The notes below the pieces were generated by a model. It did not search any database and was not told the origin of the DNA. It was given only the letters and a program-made list of their open reading frames with translations. 64,000 bases of DNA from contig OY978105.1 of NCBI GenBank assembly GCA_963854735.1, positions 372,001 to 436,000 of the forward strand, written 5' to 3'. Source of the stretch: Marvania coccoides. Its lineage: Eukaryota; Chlorophyta; Trebouxiophyceae; Chlorellales; Chlorellaceae. Shown here in pieces: positions 46,256-56,670 of the stretch. The position numbers and the translations under genes are program-made. Numbering within the stretch: the first letter of the stretch is position 1; each line of letters opens with the position of its first letter.

Positions 46256-48539
46256 TCACTGCCTGGGCGCAGGCGGCGAGACCACCCTGCGTAAGCAACA
46301 CACACCACCATGCTCAGAAACACCAGCATCCGCCTTTGAAAAAAAACGAAATTTCAAAATTCCCCGCCGCCAAATTTCCCCCCACTGCTGCCTCACCTGA
46401 ACCGCAAGCTCCTCGACAGCGAGCTAGGCATCGACCCGAAGGTGTTGATGGCCATTGAGCTTCTCAGCGACGCAGAAGACACCCCGATGGGCACAGCCAC
46501 GGCCCTGGCAGAAGGCGTAGGGATGGCCCAAGCCCCCCCTGCTTTTTTTTCAATAGAGAGAGGGGAATGAGCTTAGTAAATGCAGCATTGCAAATATATG
46601 CAGAGGTGTAAAAAATTGGGATCGAAGCAGGTATAAAGGATTATTATCGATTTATAGAAAGGCGTCTCTCACCTTCTCCGGCGCTTTCGCGGAGGGAGGC
46701 TGTCTCTGCCGCGGTCATGTCCTCGTCAAAAATGCCCTCCTCGATCTGGCGCGCCACCTCCGCCTCGTCTCCCCGACCGTAGATCACAGTGCCGGCAACC
46801 AACACCACAAAACCCACCGCCTGAAGGAACAGGAATGAAATTGAGTCAAATACCGTGAAATAGACATGGAATGAGTCAGCACTGGCATTTAATTTCATTT
46901 ATGCGGAATGCGCGATTTTAGAGCGAGAGAAATGGAGGGGAAAAGGTGAAAATGACGGGGAAAAAATAATACGTATTACATTTCCTACCTGCACCCACGA
47001 GTACACGCTCCAGCTCTCTCCCAACTTGCCCATGCCCAGCGGCGTGTAGAACAGCAGCAGGTCCACCAGCCACACAAACAGCGTGCGCGTGGTCTCAAGG
47101 ACGGTGCGGAACACGGCACCCAGGTGGCCGGTGACGCACATGCCTGAATTTACAGCAAAAAAACGCCATAAATCAAGTTCAAAACATGCGCATGGTATTC
47201 CCCTTTAAATTTACGTTATTTTGCATCCAAAATCATGTATTTGGGTATAGTTTTCGACAGTAGAAAAGGTCGGCGAAAAAAAAACAAAAAAAAAACAGGC
47301 AGTTTAAATCAAGAAAGGGTGTTACTGACCTGACACGTTGTAGGAGAGCAGAGCAAACATGTCGAGGATGAGCAGGCGTGCGATGCCCGGGTTGTTGCGG
47401 ATCATGTGCCACGTGTCTAGTGAATTTTCGTGGACGCCTTGTCCGTCGATGCCAGGCAAGTGCTGCACGATGGGCAGCATGATGCACCCCATGGTGAGCG
47501 CGCCAAAAAGACCCTCGTAGCCCACAATCTTGAGGGGCGGCACCGCCATGTCGGCCTGCACATCGCAAATCAAATTCACAAATAAACAGGTGAAAATATT
47601 CAAGGGGAAAGGGGGGCTTTGGGGGGGATCAAATACAGCTTTTTTTTTTGCTGACAACGCAGGCCCGATTATTACCATGAAGAAGTCCTCGAAGGTAATC
47701 TGCGCGGCTTGCACGGCCTGGGACATGACGATGAGCGCCATGCCGAAGAGAATGCGGCCGGTGGAGACGGGGTGGGAGGCTGAACCCTCGCCGCTCATCA
47801 GGCTGGACACCCCCACCAGGGTGATGCCCATCACGCAGCACCCGATGCCCCCGATGTGGTACTTGTTCAGGCTGCGCTTCAGAAACACGACGGCAAAGAG
47901 AGCGGCAAACAGCATTTCAGCGCCCCGAAGCATCTGGTAGACGGACGCTGTGACCGACAGGAGACCCACATTCATCAGCACGGTGGCCACCAGGTCGAAG
48001 AAGGTGGGAATGTAGAGCATCAAGATCTCTTTCAGGCCGTCTGTGGCCTTGCGAGGGACGACATCCGCAATAGACTCTAAAAGGGGCTCGGAGACGCCGT
48101 CAGCGGCCTCTGCCGCCTGTTTCTTGGCCCGGTACTCGTTGAAGTAGGCCAGGGGGAGGCAGAACGTCATGCCCAGGAACATGACTGCGAGAAAAAATGG
48201 GTTGGGAGTGAGATCACATATATTTTTTTGCTTGCACTGCTGGAAATCAACTGCGCTGTCGCACCTGTGGTCATGGCCCATGGCTTCTCAAAGTTCTTGA
48301 CCTTGCCGTCAATGCCTTGGCCATCAAGCTCGTACACTGCTCACAAAACAAAAGGGGGTTAGCGATGCGTGCTAGGGCAGGCGAAAGACAGGTGCGGCTG
48401 AAAGCTTAATGGGTCGTGCTGGATGCCAATTGGGTGTTTCATGATTATGCTACGTACCAATCTTGGCCACAAGGGACGTAAATGTGCCAAAAATCACAAG
48501 ACCCGCTACAGGGGCGACAGCCTGGGCGGTTATAGGCAT
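46256..48539 (-). CDS. SLC35F6-like transporter (drug/metabolite transporter family)
   Basis: Eight minus-strand exons (48539-48458, 48336-48265, 48184-47676, 47555-47330, 47143-46989, 46820-46673, 46538-46397, 46286-46256) give 454 residues; human SLC35F6 is 371. The order of blocks matches that family: MPITAQAVAPVAGLVIFGTF, then VMFLGMTFCLPLAYF, LMNVGLLSVTASVYQMLRGA, VFLKRSLNKYHIGG, IVGYEGLFGALTMGCI, SGMCVTGHLGAVFRTVLETT and VGFVVLVAGTVIYG. About ten membrane helices are expected. SLC35F6 sits in lysosomal/Golgi-type membranes in animals, and its substrate is unclear. A cytosolic tail of about 75 residues is added here. The last exon encodes only nine residues and is the least certain. Confidence 0.85.
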
Positions 48540-49241
48540 CCCCGCTATAGGTTCCTGGCCTGGATGACACCCTCGGCGTGGAACAAATATATATTAATAC
48601 AAATCGGCATCATGCATTGCGAAATTCATTCTTATTTTTCACGTTTTTCAAAAATCGTTCCTTTTCCTTTCTGCTGTTGACTTTTTGTTTCGGGCCATGG
48701 GCTACCCATGCAGCGTGGCAAGGGTCTTCGTGGCACAGCATTACGTCCTCAGCCGCCGAAATGCGGCGCTGCTTTGGGCTCAAGACTCAAATTGCTTGTC
48801 TGTGCCGAAAAGCGGCGCCGATGCAATGCAAAGAGCGTTTGAAACTTCACGAGGAGGGAACAGTACCAAGGATGGCATGCGTGTTACAGGCTTGAAATGG
48901 GGCGGAGAGCACAAGCAGGCAAGCACCTTATTAGCAGTCAACAGAAAAAATGCATCTAGGCTCAAATTTTGAAGAGCATACTCTGTTGTAAACCAGTGGA
49001 AAGACTGGGCATTCGTTGAGGCAGGCAGAATGAGCGCAAACCGACTGCGGCTTGACTGTTACACTTGTTGTTGACTGGCAGTGGGGGGAAGGTGAATAGA
49101 ACACCAAAAGCGTTCTAAGGCGCCTTCTCAGCTATCCCCACCAATATCCAGTTCATATTGGCTTGTTATTTCTGTGTTCTTGCCTCAAATGCCCTATAAA
49201 CGAAGAAGAGAATTTGTAATTTTATTTTTGCGCCAAAAATC
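48540..49241. other. Divergent intergenic region, SLC35F6-like / 2H-like
   Basis: 702 bases between divergent start codons. No gene is recognised; open frames at 48685-48972 lack supporting features. Promoters of both neighbours should lie here. Confidence 0.35.
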
Positions 49242-51083
49242 ATGTATGTGACCCCTTTCACAGGAGAAGGGCAGAGAAGCCTGCTATCGCGTGATTCTTT
49301 TTACATAAATGAACAGATGAATAACTCCGTGCAGTGGAGCCGCACGCCGAAGGCTCGGGCCTGGAGGCGTGCCCGGCGAATTCGAATTGTTCGAGTTTTG
49401 TCGAGCTTCCTGGGAGCAGGCTGCTTTCTAGGTGCGTACCCTTTGCGCGTCATATATAAACCTCCCCTTTGCGCCGTTAGAGACTCATAACCCCGCCTCG
49501 CCCCCTTTTTTTGTACAGCTGTCTTGATGCCTCTTCTTCGCAGCCCCATCGTCCACCTGCCGCACTCCTCGGACAAACTGGACGTCCCTCCGTCCGTGCG
49601 GATGGTTGGAAAGGGCCTGGGCGCCTGTCCCACGCGGCTAAATACCGCTGGCGTCGCCGCCGATTGGGAGCCCGCTCTCGCTCGCCGACGCCTCTATCAG
49701 TCGATGAACGAGTCGCTGAGCTCAGGGCTCAAGCTCGGTAAGACCCCGCTCGGGCGCAGCACGCCTTGCGCCGCTCTTCGAGTACTTTTAGTAGGAAAAC
49801 CCCTATTTTATTATTTCTTTGTTGAGTGTCCCAATTTCTTGCTCTTTTTCAAGCAGGAAACGGAAACTTGCAAGGCGCAAAGGTGGACGACTTCTTCGCG
49901 TGGGAGGATGGCATCCTGCGCCCCGTGCTGCGCCCCCTGAAGGTGCCAGTGAGGGCCATCGTCATGCCAGTGGTAGACGCAGAAGCGGCGTGGTGAGTTA
50001 TTTTTTTATTTTTTCAGTTATAAGTTCTGTTTTCGATGTTAGCTCTGGTTCTGGTTGTTCTGCGAACGATGCAGCAAACAGCGTCGGAAGCTAACGATAG
50101 ATTCAGGCTTTAGATAGGTATATTTTTTTATTTTTTATTTTTTTATTTTTTTTTCAGGGCGTTGCGAGAGTCTGTCATTCGCCATGTGGCGCCCCTGTTC
50201 TCCCCTGGGGCGCTGTGGATGCAGGACTCGGATCTGCTGCACTCCACGATGTATCACGCATCGTCACACCTGGTAAGGAAGCGGCTCGAAAAGTTACGGA
50301 GCGTTTATTTTTAATATGCGCTGCCTACCCCACCATCTTTTGCGTTTTGTTGCCGATTCCTCCATGTTTAGCCCACCACCTTTTCGCCCCCCCCAAATAT
50401 GTGTTTATTTCAACGCAACATATCGACTCAAGAAGTTCACTCGTATTTTTCCGTCTGCACCCTTTCCCTCTCAGGAGCCCGTCCCAGCCAACGTGTCCCA
50501 GGTGGACGCCGAGGTGCTGGCGGTCATCAATGTAGCAGATAAGGCGTGTGCTGTGCGTGCTGTGCTGGATTCAGTGGTCATCACTCCCTCGGGCACAGTG
50601 CTGGCGCTGTGGCAGCCCGCCCCCGGCGGCACAGACCCTGCAGACCTGCGCAGCAGGCTGCGCAGCGCGCTGCCCAAGGCCTCCAAGGCGCAGGTGGTGA
50701 ACGACCAGCTGCTGCTGCACACAACGCTGGCGCGGGCAGCGCCGCCAGAAGAGGGCAATGGCAAGTCTCCCACAAGAGAGAAGCTGTGGGAGGCGGCGGC
50801 GGCGGTCACGGGGGAGCTCTGCGGGTTGGAGACGTGGATGGAGGAGCTGTGGTGCGTTTCCTTTCTTAGACAATGACAATCAACGTCTAAACTCAATTTT
50901 CAAAACATTTGCTCCTTTTTTCATTCATCAATAGGAGATTCTATGCAAAATTTACATGCTGATAACCGGTGTACTCTCCCTTTTCTTCTGAATAGGTTCG
51001 TTGAGGAACAGGACATGCTCGCGCTGGCGCTGGGCGGCCGTTTACGAAGACGGACCATCCCGCTGCAATGCCAAGGACCATAA
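49242..51083 (+). CDS. 2H-phosphoesterase-like membrane-anchored protein
   Basis: Six exons (49242-49431, 49519-49737, 49857-49992, 50158-50272, 50475-50851, 50996-51083) give 374 residues from the first ATG; an internal ATG at 49317 is an alternative start. A basic stretch (RAWRRARRIRIVR) leads into a hydrophobic segment (about 50-70) that crosses the first intron and would anchor the protein. Two H-x-T-x motifs, LLHSTMYHASSH at the end of exon 4 and LLHTTLARA in exon 5, are the paired catalytic signature of 2H phosphoesterases, which open cyclic phosphates in RNA or nucleotides. Spacing between them (about 115 residues) fits. The family call depends on these motifs; substrate and compartment are unknown. 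Its stop lies only 34 bases from the stop of the opposing gene. Confidence 0.65.
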
Positions 51084-51117
51084 TAGGGCTTTGACAACCA
51101 CCTACCTACCCCCTTCT

Positions 51118-53408
51118 TCACTGTGTATCATTGACGCTCCAATTGTATGGCCTGTACCGCAGCTTCACGTCACCCCCCGCGGCCACCACCGCCTCGAGCT
51201 GCGCCTTGACGTCTTCGAGAGGAAAGAAAGAAAGAAAGCAATCAATTGACTGACAAATGACGAAATTAGCTCCCTCCCCCCCCCAAAAAAAATTCTATGT
51301 ATAGCCCCTCTACGTTTTCCACCCCTCGGACTGAAAAATAAGCATTTGATCATTTTGAAACGGAAACATCCCATCCGGCAAGAACAAGTAAATTACTGCC
51401 TTCCTCAAGTCCCCCCCCGCCCCTACTCCCCTTACCTTCTGGTGTGTGGCGGATGAGGAACTGCAGCAGGTCTTCCTTGCTGCCGAAATCGCGGCCGTAC
51501 CACTTGAAAATGGAAGAAAGTTCCACCGTCGCCGCCGCCACGTCCACCGCCACCTCGCCCGCGCAAAACGCCGCCGCCGCCGCCTCCAGCCCGCGCTCCA
51601 GCCTGTCGGGGACGTACACCCTGATGGGCGGGCAAGAGGCCGCCCCGCAGTTGAGCGCAAAGTGGATTCGAGGGTCCAGGGGCGGCTGCAGCACCGTCGG
51701 CAGTCTGGAGTCCCCCGCAGGGAACTGCTTGGGCGCCAAGCGAGGGCAACCGATCAAGCTGAACACAGAAGCGGGGCTGGGGGCGTTGCAGCGCAGCACG
51801 CCGTGTTCCACGTCATTTGCTGAGTACCGAGCCCCGCCGATCGTATACGATACATTGCCGTACCACCGCAGCCGCCCCAGGGTCCCGCCACCTAGGGGAC
51901 CGCGCGCAACCGTGGCGTGCACGATCATGGCGTTGTACACGTTGATCCAGAAGCTCAGAGCCTCGTCCCGGGTGAGCCCGACAAGCGTGCAACGCTGCAG
52001 CTCTGCGGCGGCTGTCGCGTAGCGTGCGAAGCGGGGGTCGGCGGCCATGGCGCGGTAGTTGACGGCGCGCCCGTCGGGCGTAAGGTGGTCCCCGTAGAGC
52101 TCAAGAATCGCCTGCCGCAACCCAGCTGACACCTAGAAAGAGCGGGCGGAAGAAAAAACAATACCATTAAAAACATGTTCCTCAAGGGCATTAGGAGTGG
52201 TTTTTCTATCTTAAGGATTCACGTGGGGCCTTTTGAAGGTTTCACGCGCACCTCTACCGCTGGCCTGGGGGGCCCAAACCACTCGAAATGATCGTTCAAT
52301 GGGGCATCCTCTGCCGCCGAAACTTGGCAGTCTGCAACCCACCGCAACGCAAACTGTCCGCCAGTGGCGCTGGCCAAAGCCTCTGTCAGCGGCGTTTGCG
52401 CCCCTGGAGGCCCCGGAATCGTGACCAGCTGCTCCGCCTGCATCTGTCCCAGTAACGTTGCGGCGGCATCGGCGGTGGCCGCTTTTTTGTTACTTTGGAG
52501 CCACTGCACGGCTGTTTGGGCTGGAAAGGTGCTTCCAGGCTTGCCGCCAATGCCCTCCGCGGCCATGGCGTCCGCTAGGGCCACCAGCTCTTGCTGCGTT
52601 GTTGAAGCAGAGCTGCCTGTAGCGGCCGTGTTTTCTTCTTCCAGGCTGGCGACGGCTTGGGCGACCGCAGGGGGCAGCGGGGGCACCGCTGCGCTGCTTT
52701 CGACGAGCTTTTGCAGCGTCCCGGCGCTGAGGGCGGCTGCGACCTCGGTGGAGCCGCCCACCAGCTCTCCAGCAACAAATACCTGCATCGGTAAACAAAC
52801 AAACAAGAAAATATTGGAACTCACTCCCCTCATTTTACACTTTCTTTGTTATTTCAAATGTCCGTATTTGCTTCCCCCCCCTTTTTATTTTTTTTGCAAA
52901 TTAAATAAGTTTGGAGCCCTAAGGTTCAAGCTACTTTTTTCCAAGAAGGCTGTGTAGTGCATGCCAACTTTTCTAACCCTTCGGGGGCAGACAAGAGAGT
53001 GATAAGGGTCACCTGGGGTACTGTAGACAGGCCTGACGCCTGTTTAATTGCGTCCAGCACTGAGGGATCCATTGCATCGGTGATCAAGAGCTCTCGATAG
53101 GCAATGCCAGCACCGTCGAGATCTGCGTTTAAAAAAATGGAGGTAAAGGGGATGCGTTGCATTACGGTGCCGCTATTGCTCGCATAAAATAAACAATTAA
53201 ATGCAATTATTAGCTCACCTGCTTTCACGCGCTTGCAGTACGGGCAGGCGGAGGTGGTTACCACCGCCACCGAAGGAGCAGCGCTGGTGGGTGGCGCTGG
53301 CTGCTGGGAGGCCATTGTGGGGGGCATGGCACTGCGTGAAGTGAGGGGTTTCCTTTGTGTAGCTTGTAGTAGGGGTGGGGGGCGAAGGTGGGTGCTCAGA
53401 AGCTTCAT
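51118..53408 (-). CDS. Glutaredoxin-DEP-DUF547 fusion protein
   Basis: Minus-strand exons 53408-53219, 53122-53013, 52782-52252, 52132-51436 and 51212-51118 give 540 residues. Residues 1-40 may be a transit peptide. A dithiol glutaredoxin follows, with CPYC at 55-58, cis-Pro motif TVPQVFV and GELVGG glutathione-binding motif. The middle has a DEP-like helical region (about 185-270; TFPAQTAVQWLQSNKKAA, ALRWVADC). The C-terminal DUF547 domain (about 300-510) shows LSFWINVYNAMIVHA, RIHFALNCGAASCPPIRVY and SSIFKWYGRDFG, its hallmark blocks. The same three-part fusion exists in plants (such as Arabidopsis At3g11920), so it is an old green-lineage arrangement. The glutaredoxin could regulate or be regulated with DUF547, whose activity is not established. 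Confidence 0.88.
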
Positions 53409-53631
53409 TCAAAGTGATCTGGAGACTTGGAATGGGAGCGCTGGGAGGCACGACACCGACTGTTGATTTTGTCTAATGCGTAAAACAAATATACATAAAA
53501 AATATGGGGTCCGAAATTAAGGGAAACCGAGAAAATCATTCAAACAAAGTTTGTTCAAGCGATTTATTTTTTAAATAGTGCCTTGCTCGATTAGTTTGAA
53601 CAAACACACCTCCATTCACCTTAAAACCATA
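53409..53631. promoter_or_regulatory. Probable bidirectional promoter, Grx-DUF547 / F-box
   Basis: 223 bases separate two divergent start codons. No other feature is visible; both promoters or 5' leaders must share the space. Confidence 0.35.
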
Positions 53632-55949
53632 ATGTCTCGGCGCGGGCTGTGTTTGCTCGCCCCTGACGACGATGAGTTAGACGACAGCCCACCCTCCTCG
53701 TCAAAAAAGGGCAGCCGCAGGCGATCGGGCAAGCCCAAGATGCCCTCCAGCGAACTGCGAGTCCCTGGATTCCGCTTGAGAGATGCCCAAAATGGAGAGG
53801 CAGTTCCTGGCCCCTCTTCCTCGGCACGGCCAACCAGCAGCGAAGTGGACGCCCTGGCGGAGCTGCTGGGAGGGGCTCTGCCCCGAGACATCATTCGGGA
53901 CGTCTACCAAGCGTGCGGCAGCTCCAGAGACGCCGCTTTAGACGCCCTTTTAGCCATGGCAGCTCCCCCGCCGAGTTCAAATTCCACCCCTCCTCAGCCC
54001 CTAAAACCGCCCACTGAGAGGCCCCAGCGCGACGAAAACTTGCCCAACTTGTGGGACCTCCTGCCCGAGGAGTGCAAGGCCCTGGTGTTGGCGCATTTGT
54101 CGCTTAAAGATCTTTCAAGAGTGGCGGGGGCCTCCCGTGAGTTTGCTGCCTATGTACGGCTGCAGCGGCGCTCCCTGCGCTGCGTTTCGGTGCCCGCGGG
54201 GGTCTCCATGCGCGCGCTGTCCAGCCTGGTGGCCGCCTTTCCAGCTGCGGAGGCTGTGGATCTGTCGCGCTGTGCCAACACCTTGCGCTTCCCGCTGGAT
54301 TTCGAAAATGTGGCAGTTGCCATCGCAGCAGGCGCAGCACGCCGACCACTGGCGAGCTCTTCCTTCCCCGTGCGCTCGCTGAGCCTGGCAAAGTGCGCGG
54401 CAGCGACTGATGGTGATGTGGCGGCGGTGCTGAGAGCGCTGCCCACGCTGCGAGCGCTCAACGTGTCGCGCTGCGCCGCCCTGGGGGACGCTGTGCTGGC
54501 CACCATGGCGCGCTACCGCCGCAGCCCTGACCGCAACGTTTTCGAAGGAGAAGATGATGTTTTTGCGGTTCAAGAAAATACGCCGATTTTATCGACGACA
54601 GTAGCTGCAGCGGCAGAGGAGGGAGAGTTGGCGGACGGGATGGCTGGCATGGGATTGGAAAGCCCCGCGCAGGCGGTGCAGCGGCTTGTTGCGGCCAAAG
54701 AAGCGGCGACAGCGCAGCGGCGGGCTTGTGGAGGCGCTGCCGCTGCCGCCGCTGCAGCGGCCGGGGGGCTGGAGGAGCTCGTGGCGAGCGGCACAGACAT
54801 CACCGCCAAGGGAGTGACAGAATTACTGCGCGGTTCTGGCCGTGCGCCCTCTTTATTGACGCTGGATGTGTCCCGCTGCCCGAGAATCACTCCTGAGGCT
54901 CTACTCCCCGGACCCAACAGCCTGCTGCGCGTGCTGCGCGCGTCAGGGTGTGCCGCACTGTCCTCCCTCACCCTGCAGCTCCCCGTGGGCTCCGCGCTGC
55001 GGGAGCTCACGCTGGCAGACTGCCGCAACTTGCGTGAGATTGTGATTTCCTCTGCCCCCTCGCTGGAGGAGCTCAACGTGTCGGGGTGCAGCGCCCTCGC
55101 CGCGCTGACGCTGCGATGTCCGCGTCTGGTGCGCCTCCGCGCCTCCGGCTGCTCAAATTTAGCGCTAGGCCTTGGCGGCGGCGGCGGTTTCAACGGCGGC
55201 GGAAACGAAGGTGGCGCCTTCTTTGAGTGTCCTGAGCTGCGGGAAGTCAACCTGTTTGGCTGCCGCGCGCTGGAGTCAGCCGGGCTGGAGTCGATTTTAC
55301 CTTCTTTAGCTTTATTACAAGATTTAGACCTTTCGGGCTGTGTCGGGCTCAGCAGGATTGATGTTCTGCAGGCCCCAGGGTTGGGAAACCTAAAGCGGTT
55401 GACGGTTGACGGGTGTCGGGTGCTGCGTTGGGTGGCGATAGCGGCGGCGGGGTTGACCGAATTTTCGGCCCGGTCTTGTTCTCGCCTCATGGTAAGCGAA
55501 ATTAACAAATTTATTTTATCCTGGTTTGATATTTTTTTTCGTATTTTTTTTCCTCGGTTTTTTTAGTTCCTAATGATGCTTTGTCTGAAAAGCGGTAGTG
55601 GGTTGCGTTTGAATTCAAACGTTCTTCCCTTTCTCACTGGAAATAGAGGAGGTGCCCTCGTCTCCGCCTAAGATTTTTATTGGAAAAAAACACAAAATAT
55701 ATATTAAAAAAACCGTCTTTTTTTCCGCAGGAGCTGAGGTTGGTGGACGCCATGCCGCGCGTGCTCAATCTGGAGAACTGTGCAGAGCTGCGGGAGCTGA
55801 GCATTGGCGGCGGCGGCGGCAGCTCGGCAGGGAGGCCGGAAAGGGGCCAGGCTGGCCGAAATGAGGCGCGCCGCCGCCTGGTGCTCAGGGGGTGTGTGCA
55901 GCTGCCGCAGCGGGCGCGAGAAGACTTGCGCGCCCGCATTTTGGGGTGA
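53632..55949 (+). CDS. CUE/UBA-like + F-box + leucine-rich repeat protein
   Basis: Exons 53632-55491 and 55731-55949, phase 0, give 692 residues. After a Ser/Arg-rich N-terminus, residues about 72-109 (VDALAELLGGALPRDIIRDV, then CGSSRDAALDALLAM) look like a CUE/UBA-type ubiquitin-binding three-helix domain. An F-box follows at about 138-172 (LWDLLPEECKALVLAHLSLK). The rest is leucine-rich repeats of the Cys-containing AMN1/FBXL type, seen as repeated 'LxxLDVSRC', 'LRELTLADCRNL', 'LEELNVSGCSAL', 'LQDLDLSGC' units, interrupted by an Ala/Gln-rich insert at about 305-380. The protein is likely an SCF ubiquitin-ligase receptor whose LRRs choose substrates and whose CUE domain might bind ubiquitin. 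The start at 53632 is the first in-frame ATG of this reading frame. TGTAA near 56045 is a candidate poly(A) signal. Confidence 0.85.
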
Positions 55950-56670
55950 AACCCCCTATGGTTTGACATATAATTCTGTATGGGAAATATTCGACGTAAT
56001 ATGCCTAGTTGAAATTAATGCCCCCGACTGTTGTGCCCCTGTTCTGTAATTCTAGTGCGACCTCCGCAGTTTTGGGTGTGTAGGCTGCTGTTCGCATAGG
56101 GCCCGGCTGCATTTTTGCGCCTAGGAGCGGGTGGGCGGGAGAGATCCCCGCCCGCCGCCATTTCTTCGATGGTCCCTATTGGTTTGATCTCTCGTCGCAC
56201 GCCAGGGAAGGGAAGACATCTGAGGATCCCAGATGGAGGACAACGGTTGAGGGCTCTGATGTGAATGGGTATTAACTTGTTTTTTTGGCAAGAGGCAACC
56301 TCAAGGGACTGCCCTGCCCTTTCTTTCAAAGTGAAAGTGAACCCAACATGTGGACCCTTTTCACGCAAAAAAAAAAACGGCTTACAATTATTCACTCCTT
56401 TATGCAATTCGAGCACCTTACAGAGCAGAGAACCTAGCGAGGGAAAAAAACACTGCTTCTTTGCAATCGTGTCCTCTCGACTGTGCGTCACTCATTTGCA
56501 ACGACCCTATGCTCTATACTATAAATTTATAAATTTATATACAACATACAACGACCGTTGGGAACTGGGAGGAGCTGCAAACCTCTTTTTTCTCGACAAT
56601 TTTTCTGGAGTGAGACATTGCTAATACCTTTTCTCTGGGCCCGGTTTCCGGCATAGACGCGCCGGACGTC
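55950..56670. other. Intergenic, F-box gene to AP2 gene
   Basis: 721 bases holding the F-box gene 3' flank (TGTAA near 56045) and the AP2 gene promoter. A small GC-rich inverted element (gggcgggagagatccccgcccg, about 56134-56155) could form a hairpin. No gene recognised. Confidence 0.35.

Noticed and set aside
46150..46329. Alternative frame with signal-peptide-like start (MLVFLSMVVCVAYAG) near the SLC35F6-like 3' end
   Set aside because: It overlaps the last intron and exon of the transporter; phase 2 joining from exon 7 ends in the other frame after nine residues. Kept only as an uncertainty about the transporter C-terminus.
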